From positions 1 to 12,408 of the forward strand of contig JASJBQ010000161.1 in assembly GCA_030066455.1 (NCBI GenBank): a stretch of DNA of 12,408 bases. Direction: 5' to 3'. Each line of letters opens with the position of its first letter. Position 1 is the stretch's first letter. Under the pieces are notes generated by a model. It worked only from the letters and a program-made list of their open reading frames with translations, did not search any database and was not told where the DNA came from. A program made the position numbers and the translations under genes. Below, one piece after another: positions 1-7,847 of this stretch. Source of the stretch: Desulfobacterales bacterium. GTDB lineage: Bacteria; Desulfobacterota; Desulfobacteria; Desulfobacterales; UBA5852.

Positions 1-3000
1 TTAACAGCGCCAGCACGGTGGTGGCCGCCGCCAAACAGACCGGCCGCAGGCGGGTCACGCCGGAGCGCACGATGGCCTCATACCGCGTCATGCCCTCGTC
101 GATATACTGGTTCACCGTATCCAGCAGCACGATGGCGTTCTTGATCATCATGCCCGAAAGGCTCATGGCGCCCAGGGTGGCCAGGAAGCCCATGGCCGCG
201 TTGCCGATCAGCAGGCCGCTGGTCACCCCGATCCAGCAGAAGGGGATGGTCAGGCTGATGATGATCATCGGGCGCCAGGCGCTGTAGAGCGCCACCATGG
301 TGAAGAGCATGATCAGGATGGCCGGCGGGATTCCCGGGATCATCGACATGTTGTTGTCCAGGGTGCTCTCGTCCTCCCCGTCCATGAAGATGTCGTAGCC
401 CGGCGGCAGGGTGGCCATGAGTTTCTCGAATTCGGGCCAGACGTGCTTTTTCACGTCGGGGTAGGTCGTCCACCACTTGGGCGTGGCCTGGATGCAGACG
501 GTGCGCCGCCGGTCCCATCGGTTGATGAAGGGCTCCTCGTACTCCACGCGGATGTCCTTGGTGACCTGGGCCAGGGGCACGGTCAGGGAGGCCTGGGCCG
601 GCTTGACCTGCAGCACTTCGAGATTCTCCACAGCCGCAAAACGCTCCTCGGGCGCGTGGCGCAGGAGGATGGGGTAGTAGTCGTCGCCCTCGCGGTAGAG
701 CCCCACCTGCTGGCCGTCGTAGGCCCGCTTGGTGGCGTGGGCGATGTCCTCGCGGGTTATCCCGGCCCAGCGGGCCCGGGGCTGGTCGTAGACCGGCACG
801 ATCCGCTCGCGGCGGTTCATGAGCGAGGTCTTGATCTCCCTGGCGCGCGGCTCCTTGCGCAGGATGGCCTTGGCCTTCTCGCCGATTTCGCGCAGGAAGG
901 CCACGTCGGCCTCGGCCGGCCCGGTGATGTGCCACTCGAACTTCCAGGTGTCGCTGGGGCCCACCCCGTACTTGCGCACCCGCGTCACGATGTCGGGATA
1001 GGCTTCCTTGATCCAGGGTTCGAACTCCGCGATCAGCGGGTTGATCTCGTCGAAGGTCGGGGTGTTCACCGTCATCTGGACGTAGTTGTTGTAGTGGGGC
1101 AATTCCGGGTCCACCGGCAGGTAGAGGCGCGGCGGCCCCTTGCCCTGGAAGCTGGTCACCTGGGTGACGTCCTTGTGGTTCATCAGCCATTCCTCGGCCA
1201 GTTTGATCCGTTCGCCGGCGATCTCGATGGGTGTCCCCTCGTCGAACCAGAAGTCCACCATGATCTGGTTGCGCGAGGCATAGGGGAAGTACTCCCGCTT
1301 GACGTACTGGAAGCCCCAGACCGAGGTCACCAGCATTGCCACCATGACGCCCATGAAGGGCCAGCGGAAGCGGATGGCCGTCTCCAGCAGCCCGCGGTAG
1401 GCGTGGAAGAACTTGGTGTCGTAGGGGTCTTTGGCCTCATCCTCCCCTTCCTTGGGCTTGTAGTGGGGCAGCATGTCCAGGCACTGCAGCGGGGTCTGGA
1501 CCAGGGCCAGGAGCCAGCTCAGGGAAAGCGACATGGCGACGACCACGAACAGGGAGCGGCAGTACTCGCCCGCATCCGCCCGGGAGGCGAAGATGGGGTA
1601 GAAGGCCATGATAGCGATCAGGGTGGCGCCCAGCAGCGCCATCGCCGGGTTGGTGGCCGCCTCGATGGCGGCCTTGACCCGGTCCATGCCCTGGTTGATC
1701 CGCACCTGGATCCCGTCGGCCACCACGATGGAGTTGTCCACCATCATGCCCATGGCGATGATCAGGGCCCCCAGGGTCATGCGCTGGAAGGGGTAGCCCA
1801 CGATGGTCATGCCCACGAAGGTGCCCAGGATGGTCAGGATCAGGCCGGTGCCGATGATCACCCCCATGCGCCAGCCCATGGGGATCGTCAGGACCAGGAG
1901 AACGATGATCACCGAGCCCAGCAGGTTCATGAAAAACTCCTTGGTGGCCTCCCGGACGTACTGGGCCTGCCAGGCGACCTTGTGGACTTCGAGTCCCACC
2001 GGCATGCGCGCCTCGATTTCGGCGAGCTTGGCGTCCAGGCGATCGCCCACCTTGACGGCGTTGTCGTCGTCGCGGGCCGCCACCTGGACGCCCACGGCGC
2101 GTTTGCCGTCGGTTCGCATCTGCCACTGCTGGGGCTCGAGGTAACCGGGCTTGACCGTAGCAATGTCTTTTATGCGGATAATCTCCACCTCGGGGCGTTC
2201 GCCTGCCGCGCCGGTGGGCCGCTGGGTCTGGGTGGTCTGCAGGTCGGCGGTGATGGGCGCTACGGCTTGGTTAAACTGCCGTCCCTGGCCGGGGTGCAGG
2301 AAGAGCTCGCCGATTTGATCCGGGGTGCGGAACTCGCCGGTGGGCATGACCCGCATACGGCGGTCGCCCACATTGATGTAGCCCGCGTCCACCACCATGT
2401 TCTGCCGGCCGAGGGTGTTCTGGAAGTCCTCGGGGGTGATCCCGCGTTCGGTCATCTGCTTTTCGGAAATATCGATATAGATGACCTTGTCCTGTTGGCC
2501 CCAGAGGTCGGCCCGCGACACCCCCTTAACCAGGCTGAACTCCTTCTTGATGTCGTCGGCCCATTCCTCGAGTTCGGCGTAGCTGAACCCGTCGCCAGTG
2601 ATCGAGAGGACGAAGCCGTAGACGAAGTTGAAGTCGTCCGAAACATCCGGTCGGCTGGCGCCCGGGGGCAGCTGGGGATAGAAATCACGGATCTTTTTGC
2701 GGATCTCGTCCCAGATTTGCGGCAGGGTGTCCATCCAGATGTGCTGACGGATGTCGATCTTGATGACCGAGACGCCGGGCCGCGAATAGGAGCACGCATG
2801 TTCGAGGTCCGGGATCTCCTGCATGGCCCTTTCGATGCGGTCGGTCACCTCGAGTTCCACCTCGTAGGCGTTGGCGCCGGGGTAGTAGGTCACGATGGTG
2901 GCCTTTTTGATGGTGAAGACCGGGTCCTCGAGCTGGCCCAGGACGAAGTAGGCCCCGATGCCGCCGAAGGCCAGAATGGCGATGAAGAAGTAGCTCACCG

Positions 3001-3034
3001 CCTTGTTCTTGATGGCATATTCCGTAATGCTCAT
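1..3034 (-). CDS. RND-family efflux pump, inner-membrane permease (3' end beyond window)
   Basis: Proton-driven inner-membrane pump of a tripartite efflux system of the AcrB/ACR_tran superfamily; the substrate cannot be read from sequence. 1011 codons are visible and stay open to the left edge, so only a short C-terminal part is missing compared with the usual 1030-1060 residues. The start at 3034 follows a strong ribosome binding site (GAGGAGG, 4 nt before ATG). TM1 is near residues 12-33, followed by a periplasmic porter region with the LEDP motif. TM4 carries MVDNSIVV with Asp433 and Asn434, where AcrB has two Asp; TM10 carries MMIKNAIVLLD with Lys965, equivalent to the relay lysine. Residues about 248-283 form a Gln/Thr/Pro-rich stretch that I do not expect in close relatives. 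It is the last of three genes (outer-membrane factor, adaptor, pump) on the same strand, 145 nt after the adaptor. Family is certain; the subfamily is not. Confidence 0.96.
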   Translation of the reverse strand, partial: MSITEYAIKNKAVSYFFIAILAFGGIGAYFVLGQLEDPVFTIKKATIVTYYPGANAYEVELEVTDRIERAMQEIPDLEHACSYSRPGVSVIKIDIRQHIWMDTLPQIWDEIRKKIRDFYPQLPPGASRPDVSDDFNFVYGFVLSITGDGFSYAELEEWADDIKKEFSLVKGVSRADLWGQQDKVIYIDISEKQMTERGITPEDFQNTLGRQNMVVDAGYINVGDRRMRVMPTGEFRTPDQIGELFLHPGQGRQFNQAVAPITADLQTTQTQRPTGAAGERPEVEIIRIKDIATVKPGYLEPQQWQMRTDGKRAVGVQVAARDDDNAVKVGDRLDAKLAEIEARMPVGLEVHKVAWQAQYVREATKEFFMNLLGSVIIVLLVLTIPMGWRMGVIIGTGLILTILGTFVGMTIVGYPFQRMTLGALIIAMGMMVDNSIVVADGIQVRINQGMDRVKAAIEAATNPAMALLGATLIAIMAFYPIFASRADAGEYCRSLFVVVAMSLSLSWLLALVQTPLQCLDMLPHYKPKEGEDEAKDPYDTKFFHAYRGLLETAIRFRWPFMGVMVAMLVTSVWGFQYVKREYFPYASRNQIMVDFWFDEGTPIEIAGERIKLAEEWLMNHKDVTQVTSFQGKGPPRLYLPVDPELPHYNNYVQMTVNTPTFDEINPLIAEFEPWIKEAYPDIVTRVRKYGVGPSDTWKFEWHITGPAEADVAFLREIGEKAKAILRKEPRAREIKTSLMNRRERIVPVYDQPRARWAGITREDIAHATKRAYDGQQVGLYREGDDYYPILLRHAPEERFAAVENLEVLQVKPAQASLTVPLAQVTKDIRVEYEEPFINRWDRRRTVCIQATPKWWTTYPDVKKHVWPEFEKLMATLPPGYDIFMDGEDESTLDNNMSMIPGIPPAILIMLFTMVALYSAWRPMIIISLTIPFCWIGVTSGLLIGNAAMGFLATLGAMSLSGMMIKNAIVLLDTVNQYIDEGMTRYEAIVRSGVTRLRPVCLAAATTVLALL

Positions 3035-3142
3035 AACGCCTCCTCGGGTTGACTGCCGGGGCCGGTCAAACAACGTGACCGGTCCCCCAACCCCAAACAA
3101 AGTTCCCTGCTCGCACCCACCAAAGGCGGGCGTTTTCCTCCA

Positions 3143-3174
3143 GATTACACTACCGCGACAGTGCGGCGGTAATC
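3143..3174. promoter_or_regulatory. Imperfect hairpin in the adaptor-pump intergenic gap
   Basis: The 145-nt gap between the adaptor stop and the pump start holds two inverted repeats. One has outer arms GATTAC (3143-3148) and GTAATC (3169-3174) with inner arms CCGC and GCGG around a 6-nt loop. The other has perfect 7-bp arms CCGGTCA (3062-3068) and TGACCGG (3076-3082). Neither is followed by a T-run on the minus strand, so a simple intrinsic terminator is unlikely. They may tune processing or the ratio of pump to adaptor; this is inference. Confidence 0.3.
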
Positions 3175-3179
3175 AGAAA

Positions 3180-4271
3180 TCATGTTGGCGATTCGCGATC
3201 CAGTCCCTCGCTGCGCCGGATCGGTGTTGCAATCGTCACCTTCTGTCCCTCGCGCAGGGTCTGCGCGCCGTGGGTGGCCACCTGCATGCCGGCCTTAAGC
3301 CCCCGGGCGAACTGCCCCCTGGCCGTCAGCCGGCCGCGCTGGACCTCGTGGCCCTTGACCGTCATGCTCTCCTCGTCGAGCACCCAGACCATGGTCTTCT
3401 TGCCGTCCGGGCTGAAGAAAGCGTCCACGGGCAAGAGGAATTCATCGGCCGTAATGCCCCGTCCCGGGATGTCGGAAGGATCGCCAGTGGCCACCCCGGC
3501 CATGCCCGTCTGAACCGTGATGTCCTCGGGCTGTTCGAACGCCAGGGTCACCGGGAAGGTGCGGGTGCCGGCCGAGGCTTCGGTGCCGATTTCCTTGATG
3601 CGCGCCGGGATCGGGCGGTTCGGAAAGGCATCGAAGATGATTTCGACGTCCTTGACGCGGTCGACGTTGGCAATGATCTGCTCGGGGATGTCGATGGTGA
3701 ACTCCATGGTGGAAACGTCCAGCAGGCGCAGGACGTTTTCCTTGGCCTGCACGCGCTGGCCGGCTTCCTTGTAGGTCCAGGAGACCGTGCCGTCGAAGGG
3801 TGCATAGATGTGGGCGTCCTCGAAGGCCTTGCGTTTGATGCGAACGGCCGCGCGGGACTGGGCCAGCCGGGCGTCGGCGTCGTCCAGATCCTGGACGGCC
3901 ACGGCATTGGACTTGAGAGCTTCGGCCACGCGGGCGCGGTAGGCCCGGTTGCGGTCGGCCTCGGCCACGGCAAAGGCGATTTCATTTTTAAAGTCGCGCA
4001 GGTCGAGCACGGCCAGGAGCTGGCCCTGTTTGACCATGTCGCCCTTGTCCACCGGCCGCTCCTCGATGGTCCCGGAAACTTCGAAACCCAGGTTCAATTC
4101 GGTGGAGGCCTCGGCGCGGCCCGGGTATTTGTTGCCCCCGAAACCGGTTTGCTCTTCCAGCTTGATGAATTTGACGGGACGGATGATTTCCGGCTTGGTT
4201 TTCTCCTCGCAGCCCGTCAGGATCAGGCCGGTGGCGAGCAGCACGGTTAGAATGCTAAATAAGCGCTTCAT
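3180..4271 (-). CDS. RND efflux periplasmic adaptor subunit (membrane fusion lipoprotein)
   Basis: Periplasmic adaptor of the HlyD/AcrA family that links the inner-membrane pump to the outer-membrane channel. 363 residues. The chosen start gives a clean lipoprotein signal peptide (basic MKR, hydrophobic stretch, lipobox LTGC with Cys21); an upstream in-frame ATG at 4310 would put 13 unlikely residues in front. A GGCAGG site precedes the start. Domain order seen: first half of the lipoyl domain at about 48-90 (GFEVSGTIEERPVDKGDMV), a short alpha-helical hairpin at about 92-150, second lipoyl half at about 155-185 (YAPFDGTVSWTYKEAGQRV), then beta-barrel and membrane-proximal domains to the C terminus. 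It lies between the outer-membrane factor gene (144 nt upstream) and the pump gene (145 nt downstream). These gaps are wide for such an operon, but the order and strand support co-function. Confidence 0.95.
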   Translation of the reverse strand: MKRLFSILTVLLATGLILTGCEEKTKPEIIRPVKFIKLEEQTGFGGNKYPGRAEASTELNLGFEVSGTIEERPVDKGDMVKQGQLLAVLDLRDFKNEIAFAVAEADRNRAYRARVAEALKSNAVAVQDLDDADARLAQSRAAVRIKRKAFEDAHIYAPFDGTVSWTYKEAGQRVQAKENVLRLLDVSTMEFTIDIPEQIIANVDRVKDVEIIFDAFPNRPIPARIKEIGTEASAGTRTFPVTLAFEQPEDITVQTGMAGVATGDPSDIPGRGITADEFLLPVDAFFSPDGKKTMVWVLDEESMTVKGHEVQRGRLTARGQFARGLKAGMQVATHGAQTLREGQKVTIATPIRRSEGLDRESPT

Positions 4272-4415
4272 GGGTATACCTGCCTTTGCTGATAAAAATT
4301 GAAATCGCATTGTATTGATAATCGTCTTGTGTTGATCTTTTGTTTGGTCCGTCAGCGAAACCGCTGCCGTCCGGCTGCCATCGTGACGGTTCGCTTTCCG
4401 GCGGCCTGAGCGGCC

Positions 4416-5945
4416 CTAAAAAATGGGCTCGCCGTGCATGGCCGCATCCTGAACCTCGGCATCCAGACGCGGCGGATCCGGATCCCAGCCCCCGCCCAGG
4501 GCGCGGTAGATCGCAATCAGGTTCTGGGTGACAAAGCCCACGCTCTGCACATAGCGGTCTTCCTGCTCGGCCAGCGAGCGCTCCATGTCGAGCACGTTCT
4601 GAAAGTCGGTCAGGCCCGATTTGTAGAGCACGCTGACCAGCTCCACCGACTTCTGGGCCGCCACCACCGACAGGCGCAAGAATTCCCGGCGCTGGGTCTC
4701 CTCGGTGTACTCCACCGCTGCGTTCTCCACGTCCTCCAGCGCCTCGAGCACCGTATTCTCGTAGCGCGCCAGGGCCTGCTTGGAGCGAGCGTCCTCGGCG
4801 ATGATCCGGTTGCGCACCCGGCCGCCGTCGAAGATGTTCCAGCGCAGGGTGGGACCGAAGGAGTAAGTTTCGCGGTCACTGTCAAAAAAATCGTTGCGAA
4901 CCCCGATGTACCCGAAATCGCCCAGCAGGAAGAAAGTGGGGTAGAGGTCGGCCGTGGCGATCCCGATCCGCTCGGTCTGGGCCGCCAGACGCCGCTCGGC
5001 GGCCCGGATGTCCGGCCGCTGGCGCATGATCTCGGCCGGCACGCCCATGAGCACCTCGGGCGGCGGCTGGGGGATGGGCTCCTGCATCGTCAACTCGGCA
5101 TAGAGCTCGCCCGGGAATTCACCGATCAGCACCCCCAGGCGGTGAATGGCCCGGGCCACACCCTGGCGCAGCGCCGGGATGACGCTCTCGGTGCGGTGCA
5201 GGTTGAGCTCGGCCTGGCGCACGTCGAGTTCAGGCGAGAGTTCGGCCTTGAACCGTGCCTTGGTAATGCCCAGCGTGCCGCGCTGGGTGTCGACGTTGCG
5301 CTGGGTGACGACGATGCGCTCCTGCAGGGTGCGCAATTCGACGTAGTTGGCGGCGATGTCGGCATACAAGACGACGAGGATATCGCGGTAGTCCTCGACC
5401 GAGGCCACGAACTCGGCGTCGGCCGAACGGATCGAGCGGGTGACCCGTCCCCAGAGGTCGACTTCCCAGTTGGCGTTCATGTTGCCGGCACGCACCCAGT
5501 CCGTCTGGCTGCCGGGGGTGCCGTCCGTGTCCTGGTTGAGGGCGCCGAAGTCCTCGCTCTGGCGTCTGCGGCTGAGTTCCCCATCAGCGTTCACGTCCGG
5601 ATAGCGCTCCCCTTTGGCGACGCCGCGGACGGCCCGGGATTCATTGATCCGCGCGAAGGCTTCCTTCAAATCGAGGTTGCCTGCCACGGCCCGCTCCATC
5701 AGGCTGTCCAGAATCGGATCGTCCAGAACCTCCCACCAGGTGGACAGAGGCGCCTGGTTTTCCGAGAGGCCCTCCACCAGTTCGGCCTGCCACAGATCCG
5801 GCAGGTCGTACTCCGGTTTCACGTAGTCCGGCCCCACGGCGCAGCTTTGCACCAGGGCCGCACACAGCAGCATGACTATCAACCCGCCCAATGACTGGAC
5901 CGGTCGATACGGCCGGTCCGACTTCCACATGCGTTGATCTTTCAT
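4416..5945 (-). CDS. NodT/OprM-type outer-membrane efflux lipoprotein
   Basis: TolC-superfamily outer-membrane channel of the NodT/OprM type, forming the exit duct of the tripartite pump. 509 residues, usual for the family. The start at 5945 has an AAGGA site 7-8 nt upstream; the in-frame ATG at 5996 would add 17 charged residues before the signal and is less likely. Signal peptide with hydrophobic core at about 20-34, lipobox VQSC with Cys35, followed by AVGPDYVKP, a hallmark just after the lipid-modified Cys in this family. Two outer-membrane efflux repeats follow (about 70-260 and 285-480), with typical landmarks EIMRQRPDIRAAERRLAAQ and FGPTLRWNIFDGGRVRNRI. First gene of the three-gene efflux operon. 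No local regulator gene is present, so control cannot be deduced beyond the promoter candidate upstream. Confidence 0.96.
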   Translation of the reverse strand: MKDQRMWKSDRPYRPVQSLGGLIVMLLCAALVQSCAVGPDYVKPEYDLPDLWQAELVEGLSENQAPLSTWWEVLDDPILDSLMERAVAGNLDLKEAFARINESRAVRGVAKGERYPDVNADGELSRRRQSEDFGALNQDTDGTPGSQTDWVRAGNMNANWEVDLWGRVTRSIRSADAEFVASVEDYRDILVVLYADIAANYVELRTLQERIVVTQRNVDTQRGTLGITKARFKAELSPELDVRQAELNLHRTESVIPALRQGVARAIHRLGVLIGEFPGELYAELTMQEPIPQPPPEVLMGVPAEIMRQRPDIRAAERRLAAQTERIGIATADLYPTFFLLGDFGYIGVRNDFFDSDRETYSFGPTLRWNIFDGGRVRNRIIAEDARSKQALARYENTVLEALEDVENAAVEYTEETQRREFLRLSVVAAQKSVELVSVLYKSGLTDFQNVLDMERSLAEQEDRYVQSVGFVTQNLIAIYRALGGGWDPDPPRLDAEVQDAAMHGEPIF

Positions 5946-6029
5946 GGCGTTCCTTCTGATCCTTCGTTTTGGTTGGCATTGAAAAGGGGTTTCCAAGACA
6001 TGACAACCGAATGAAATGGTTGCTCTCCC

Positions 6030-6058
6030 TTATTAGAAAAAGGCCAAACAAAAATCAA
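6030..6058 (-). promoter_or_regulatory. Candidate promoter of the efflux operon
   Basis: Read on the minus strand, TTGATT (6053-6058) is followed after 15 nt by TCTAAT (6032-6037), five of six to the sigma-70 -10 consensus, or after 17 nt by TAATAA (6030-6035). It lies 85-115 nt upstream of the outer-membrane factor start. Just downstream an inverted repeat CAACC/GGTTG (6004-6008 and 6018-6022) could be an operator. Short matches like these arise by chance, so this is tentative. Confidence 0.3.
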
Positions 6059-6082
6059 CGTTTAAGGCTAAATACCCTGAAT

Positions 6083-6113
6083 GCGCCCACCGGCAGCCTC
6101 ATCTCCGGTGCGC
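6083..6113. terminator. GC-rich hairpin between lipoprotein gene and efflux operon
   Basis: Arms GCGCCCACCGG (6083-6093) and CCGGTGCGC (6105-6113) pair with a two-base bulge around an 11-nt loop. On the plus strand it is followed by GTTTT; on the minus strand, the direction of the neighbouring genes, no T-run follows. It could end transcription of the upstream glycine-zipper gene before the efflux operon. I see no gene in the rest of 5946-6262. Confidence 0.3.
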
Positions 6114-6262
6114 GTTTTCAGACCGCAAACACGATGACCGATCGCGGACGGAGGCTTCAGCGCTGGTTCCCTTCGTGCTATTTTTTATCGTCAGCAGGCC
6201 CGGTGGCATCGCCCCCGCCGGCCATCCGGTCTTATTGGCGTTCCTGTGGCGCTGGTGACCGC

Positions 6263-6502
6263 CTAGTCGCTGTCTTCCTCGGATTTCTTGTAACGGTCGT
6301 ACAGATAACCGCTGGCCGCCCCCGATGCCGCCCCGATGGCCGCCCCCCAGCCCGCGCTGCCCGACGCCGCTCCGATCGCGGCTCCGGCCCCCGCGCCGAT
6401 GACCGCACCGCCCCCGGTGCGTTTCTGGGTATCCGACATGTTGGAGCAGCCGCCCAGCGCCAGGCCGACGACCAGTATCACAATGATTGTGATCTTTTTC
6501 AT
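6263..6502 (-). CDS. Small glycine-zipper lipoprotein
   Basis: 79-residue predicted lipoprotein. Signal peptide MKKITIIVILVVGLALGGC with lipobox LGGC and lipidated Cys19. Residues about 30-65 are a glycine/alanine zipper (repeated G-x3-G and A-x3-G spacing, such as GAVIGAGAGAAIG), as in glycine-zipper 2TM / OmpA-like membrane-associated families; the C-terminal tail is charged (YKKSEEDSD). The start at 6502 has an AAAGGAGT site 5-6 nt upstream, much better than the in-frame ATG at 6529. Likely associated with the outer membrane as an envelope structural or stress protein, by family analogy only. It stands alone between the efflux operon and a palindromic repeat region. Confidence 0.85.
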   Translation of the reverse strand: MKKITIIVILVVGLALGGCSNMSDTQKRTGGGAVIGAGAGAAIGAASGSAGWGAAIGAASGAASGYLYDRYKKSEEDSD

Positions 6503-6561
6503 CACCGACTCCTTTCCCAATGACTTCAATTCTTTTAAAATCTGTCAGAAGTTTTTTGAAC

Positions 6562-6725
6562 AATAGGATTTTGGTTTCAGCGCAAGGCGGCCGGGAGTTT
6601 TCCCGCTAAAGCGGGATTCCCCGCCTGATCGAATAATTCGTGTGGGTCGAACCGCAGGAATACGCCGGTATTTCGAGGATTCAATTCGAGCGCCCAACAC
6701 AGCGCTGGGGCCAAAAGACATTTTT
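6562..6725. repeat. Palindromic intergenic element, copy 1 (with 47-bp expansion)
   Basis: The outer parts are nearly identical to the copy at 6733-6878. The shared left block runs from AATAGGATTTTGG at 6562 through GGCGGCCGGGAG, and the shared right block from about 6650 (GAACCG, AGGAATACGCCGG) to GACATTTTT at 6725. Between the blocks this copy is 47 bp longer than copy 2 and includes a perfect hairpin TCCCGC-TAAA-GCGGGA (6601-6616). The ends CCAAAAGACATTTTT and AATAGGATTTTGG can pair, so the whole unit can fold as one long stem. The 373 bp between the neighbouring genes consist mainly of these two copies; I find no gene there. Confidence 0.85.
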
Positions 6726-6732
6726 CAAATGG

Positions 6733-6878
6733 TAGAAGGCGCCTCAAAAATAGGATTTTGGTTTCAGCGCAAGGCGGCCGGGAGAATTGAACCGGAGGAA
6801 TACGCCGGTATTTCGAGGATTCAATTCGAGCGCCCAACACAGCGCTGGGGCCAAAAGACATTTTTGAGGTGCCTTCTA
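6733..6878. repeat. Palindromic intergenic element, copy 2 (18-bp terminal inverted repeats)
   Basis: 146 bp. The left end (6733-6750) and the reverse complement of the right end (6861-6878) agree at 17 of 18 bases (TAGAAGGCGCCTCAAAAA against TAGAAGGCACCTCAAAAA). Further inward CAGCGC pairs with GCGCTG, GAATTGAA with TTCAATTC, and AATAC with GTATT around a GCCG loop, so it can form one long cruciform or RNA hairpin. It codes for nothing and has no target duplication that I can see. The right terminus contains the stop codon of the Rap1a-like gene, so the element directly follows that gene and could act as its terminator or 3' stabilising hairpin. Confidence 0.88.
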
Positions 6879-7262
6879 TTCGCATGGGAACCTTTGCATC
6901 AAATACCGAAACTCCGTTTCCACCGGGGACTCGTCGAAGTATTCCGGATGTGCCTGGACCCACTTCACCAGCCGCGCGATTTCCTCGTTGCGCGACGGCT
7001 CCGGGTCGGGCATGCAGACGAGCCGCCTGCCCTCGGGGCCGGCCGCCATGGCCTGGTGGAAATGGTAGGCCCCGATGAGGTAGCCGTGGCAGAAATTGAT
7101 GGCCTGCTGGTAGAGCGGATCGTCGGGCGAAGCCGCGCAGAGGTTGAGAAGATCCCGGGTCGTTTCGGCCACGAAATCATTTTCGGTGACCGAACCGGCC
7201 GCGGCCAGGCCCGGAAGCAGGAGCAGTGCAATGATCACAAAAGCCGTTAATTTGTAGAACAT
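6876..7262 (-). CDS. Secreted Rap1a/Tai-like protein
   Basis: 128-residue exported protein that fits the Rap1a/Tai domain pattern. Signal peptide MFYKLTAFVIIALLLLPGLAAA, then a helical domain with four cysteines (Cys42, 58, 83, 127) spaced as in that family: LNLC, INFCHGYLIGAYH, VCMPD and a terminal RFPC. The AHPEYFD segment fits the usual conserved helix before the last Cys. The founding members are periplasmic immunity proteins against type VI secretion amidase effectors, but most homologues are orphans of unknown role and no effector gene is nearby. The start at 7262 has an AGGAGA site about 9 nt upstream. The stop lies inside the terminal repeat of the palindromic element. Domain assignment is by motif recognition; the immunity role is not supported by context. 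Confidence 0.78.
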   Translation of the reverse strand: MFYKLTAFVIIALLLLPGLAAAGSVTENDFVAETTRDLLNLCAASPDDPLYQQAINFCHGYLIGAYHFHQAMAAGPEGRRLVCMPDPEPSRNEEIARLVKWVQAHPEYFDESPVETEFRYLMQRFPCE

Positions 7263-7367
7263 GAGACCCTCTCCTTTTTATCGTTGTTCAATAGCGCGAT
7301 GCCGATCGCAATCCCTAAAAACGAACGCGTATCCGTCTCGGGTAAGGCCGCCCGGGTCACGGCCGGT

Positions 7368-7631
7368 TCAGGTGCCGGCATCGCGGCTTTCCACACAGCA
7401 TTGCATGATTTCCGTTTCAAGCTCATCGAGCAGTGCTCCGTACTCCTGCTGCCGATCCGGTGCGCTTGCCGCCTTTGAACGGTTCCAGTATTCAATCGCC
7501 TGGAAGCACTCCTGGTAGTTGTCGCACAGCGTCTGGAAGGATTCGTCCGCTGTATACAGGCGATAGAGAATTTCCCGGTGATCCGGGAAGCGTTCGATGA
7601 CCAAAAAAAGCCCGGGGTGTATCACCGACAT
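7368..7631 (-). CDS. Conserved-looking small protein of unknown function
   Basis: 87 residues, no signal peptide and no membrane segment, so cytoplasmic. I do not recognise a named family. It begins with an amphipathic segment containing ERFPDHREILYRLYTADESF, followed by LCDNYQECFQAIEYW and a helical C-terminal part (QQEYGALLDELETEIMQCC), suggesting an all-alpha protein. FPDH...LY...F..LC..Y.EC resembles short helical hypothetical proteins in proteobacteria, from memory only. The start at 7631 is preceded by AGGAA 5-6 nt upstream. 105 nt separate it from the Rap1a-like gene on the same strand. Upstream lie a 7-bp inverted repeat (AATCGTT/AACGATT, 7681-7687 and 7700-7706) and a 10-bp palindrome TACAGCTGTA (7740-7749) that may be regulatory. 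Confidence 0.75.
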   Translation of the reverse strand: MSVIHPGLFLVIERFPDHREILYRLYTADESFQTLCDNYQECFQAIEYWNRSKAASAPDRQQEYGALLDELETEIMQCCVESRDAGT

Positions 7632-7765
7632 GGCTTTCCTGCCCCCCCTTCCTGTCGAAAAAAACAGAATTTGCAGCCGGAATCGTTTAACGGTGCACTA
7701 ACGATTCGGATATAAGCAAGGGAATCGTCGAATGTCGAATACAGCTGTAGTGAAGACCCGACCGG

Positions 7766-7804
7766 GTGTGAACTAAATTTAGGGTAAACTTGTTTTGTTT
7801 AGGG
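7766..7804 (+). repeat. Bipartite 39-bp motif, copy 1
   Basis: GTGTG, one variable base, then ACTAAATTTAGGGTAAAC, an 8-nt unlike spacer and TTTAGGG. It contains the palindrome CTAAATTTAG and a repeated TTTAGGG block. A second copy with the same spacing and orientation is at 12212-12250. Such multiply repeated ends resemble those of IS21-type elements, but no transposase is visible. Confidence 0.8.
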
Positions 7805-7847
7805 GAATGCAGCTGCGGCGTTGGCGGTCGACCCGGGGGGGCAACCC

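Noticed and set aside
443..3052. Very long plus-strand open frame of 869 codons
   Set aside because: It lies wholly opposite the RND pump gene, whose translation shows family motifs. Its own product is His/Val/Gly/Asp-rich with no recognisable domain: an antisense effect of GC-rich codon use.
4434..5894. Plus-strand open frame of 486 codons
   Set aside because: Antisense to the NodT-type outer-membrane factor, with low-complexity composition and no motif.
6099..6563. Minus-strand frame of 154 codons across the glycine-zipper gene
   Set aside because: Out-of-frame shadow of the lipoprotein gene, with Arg/Gly/His-rich product and no signal or domain.
7247..7495. Minus-strand frame of 82 codons overlapping the two small genes
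   Set aside because: Overlaps the better-supported 87-residue gene in another frame, has no clear ribosome binding site and no hydrophobic or motif pattern.
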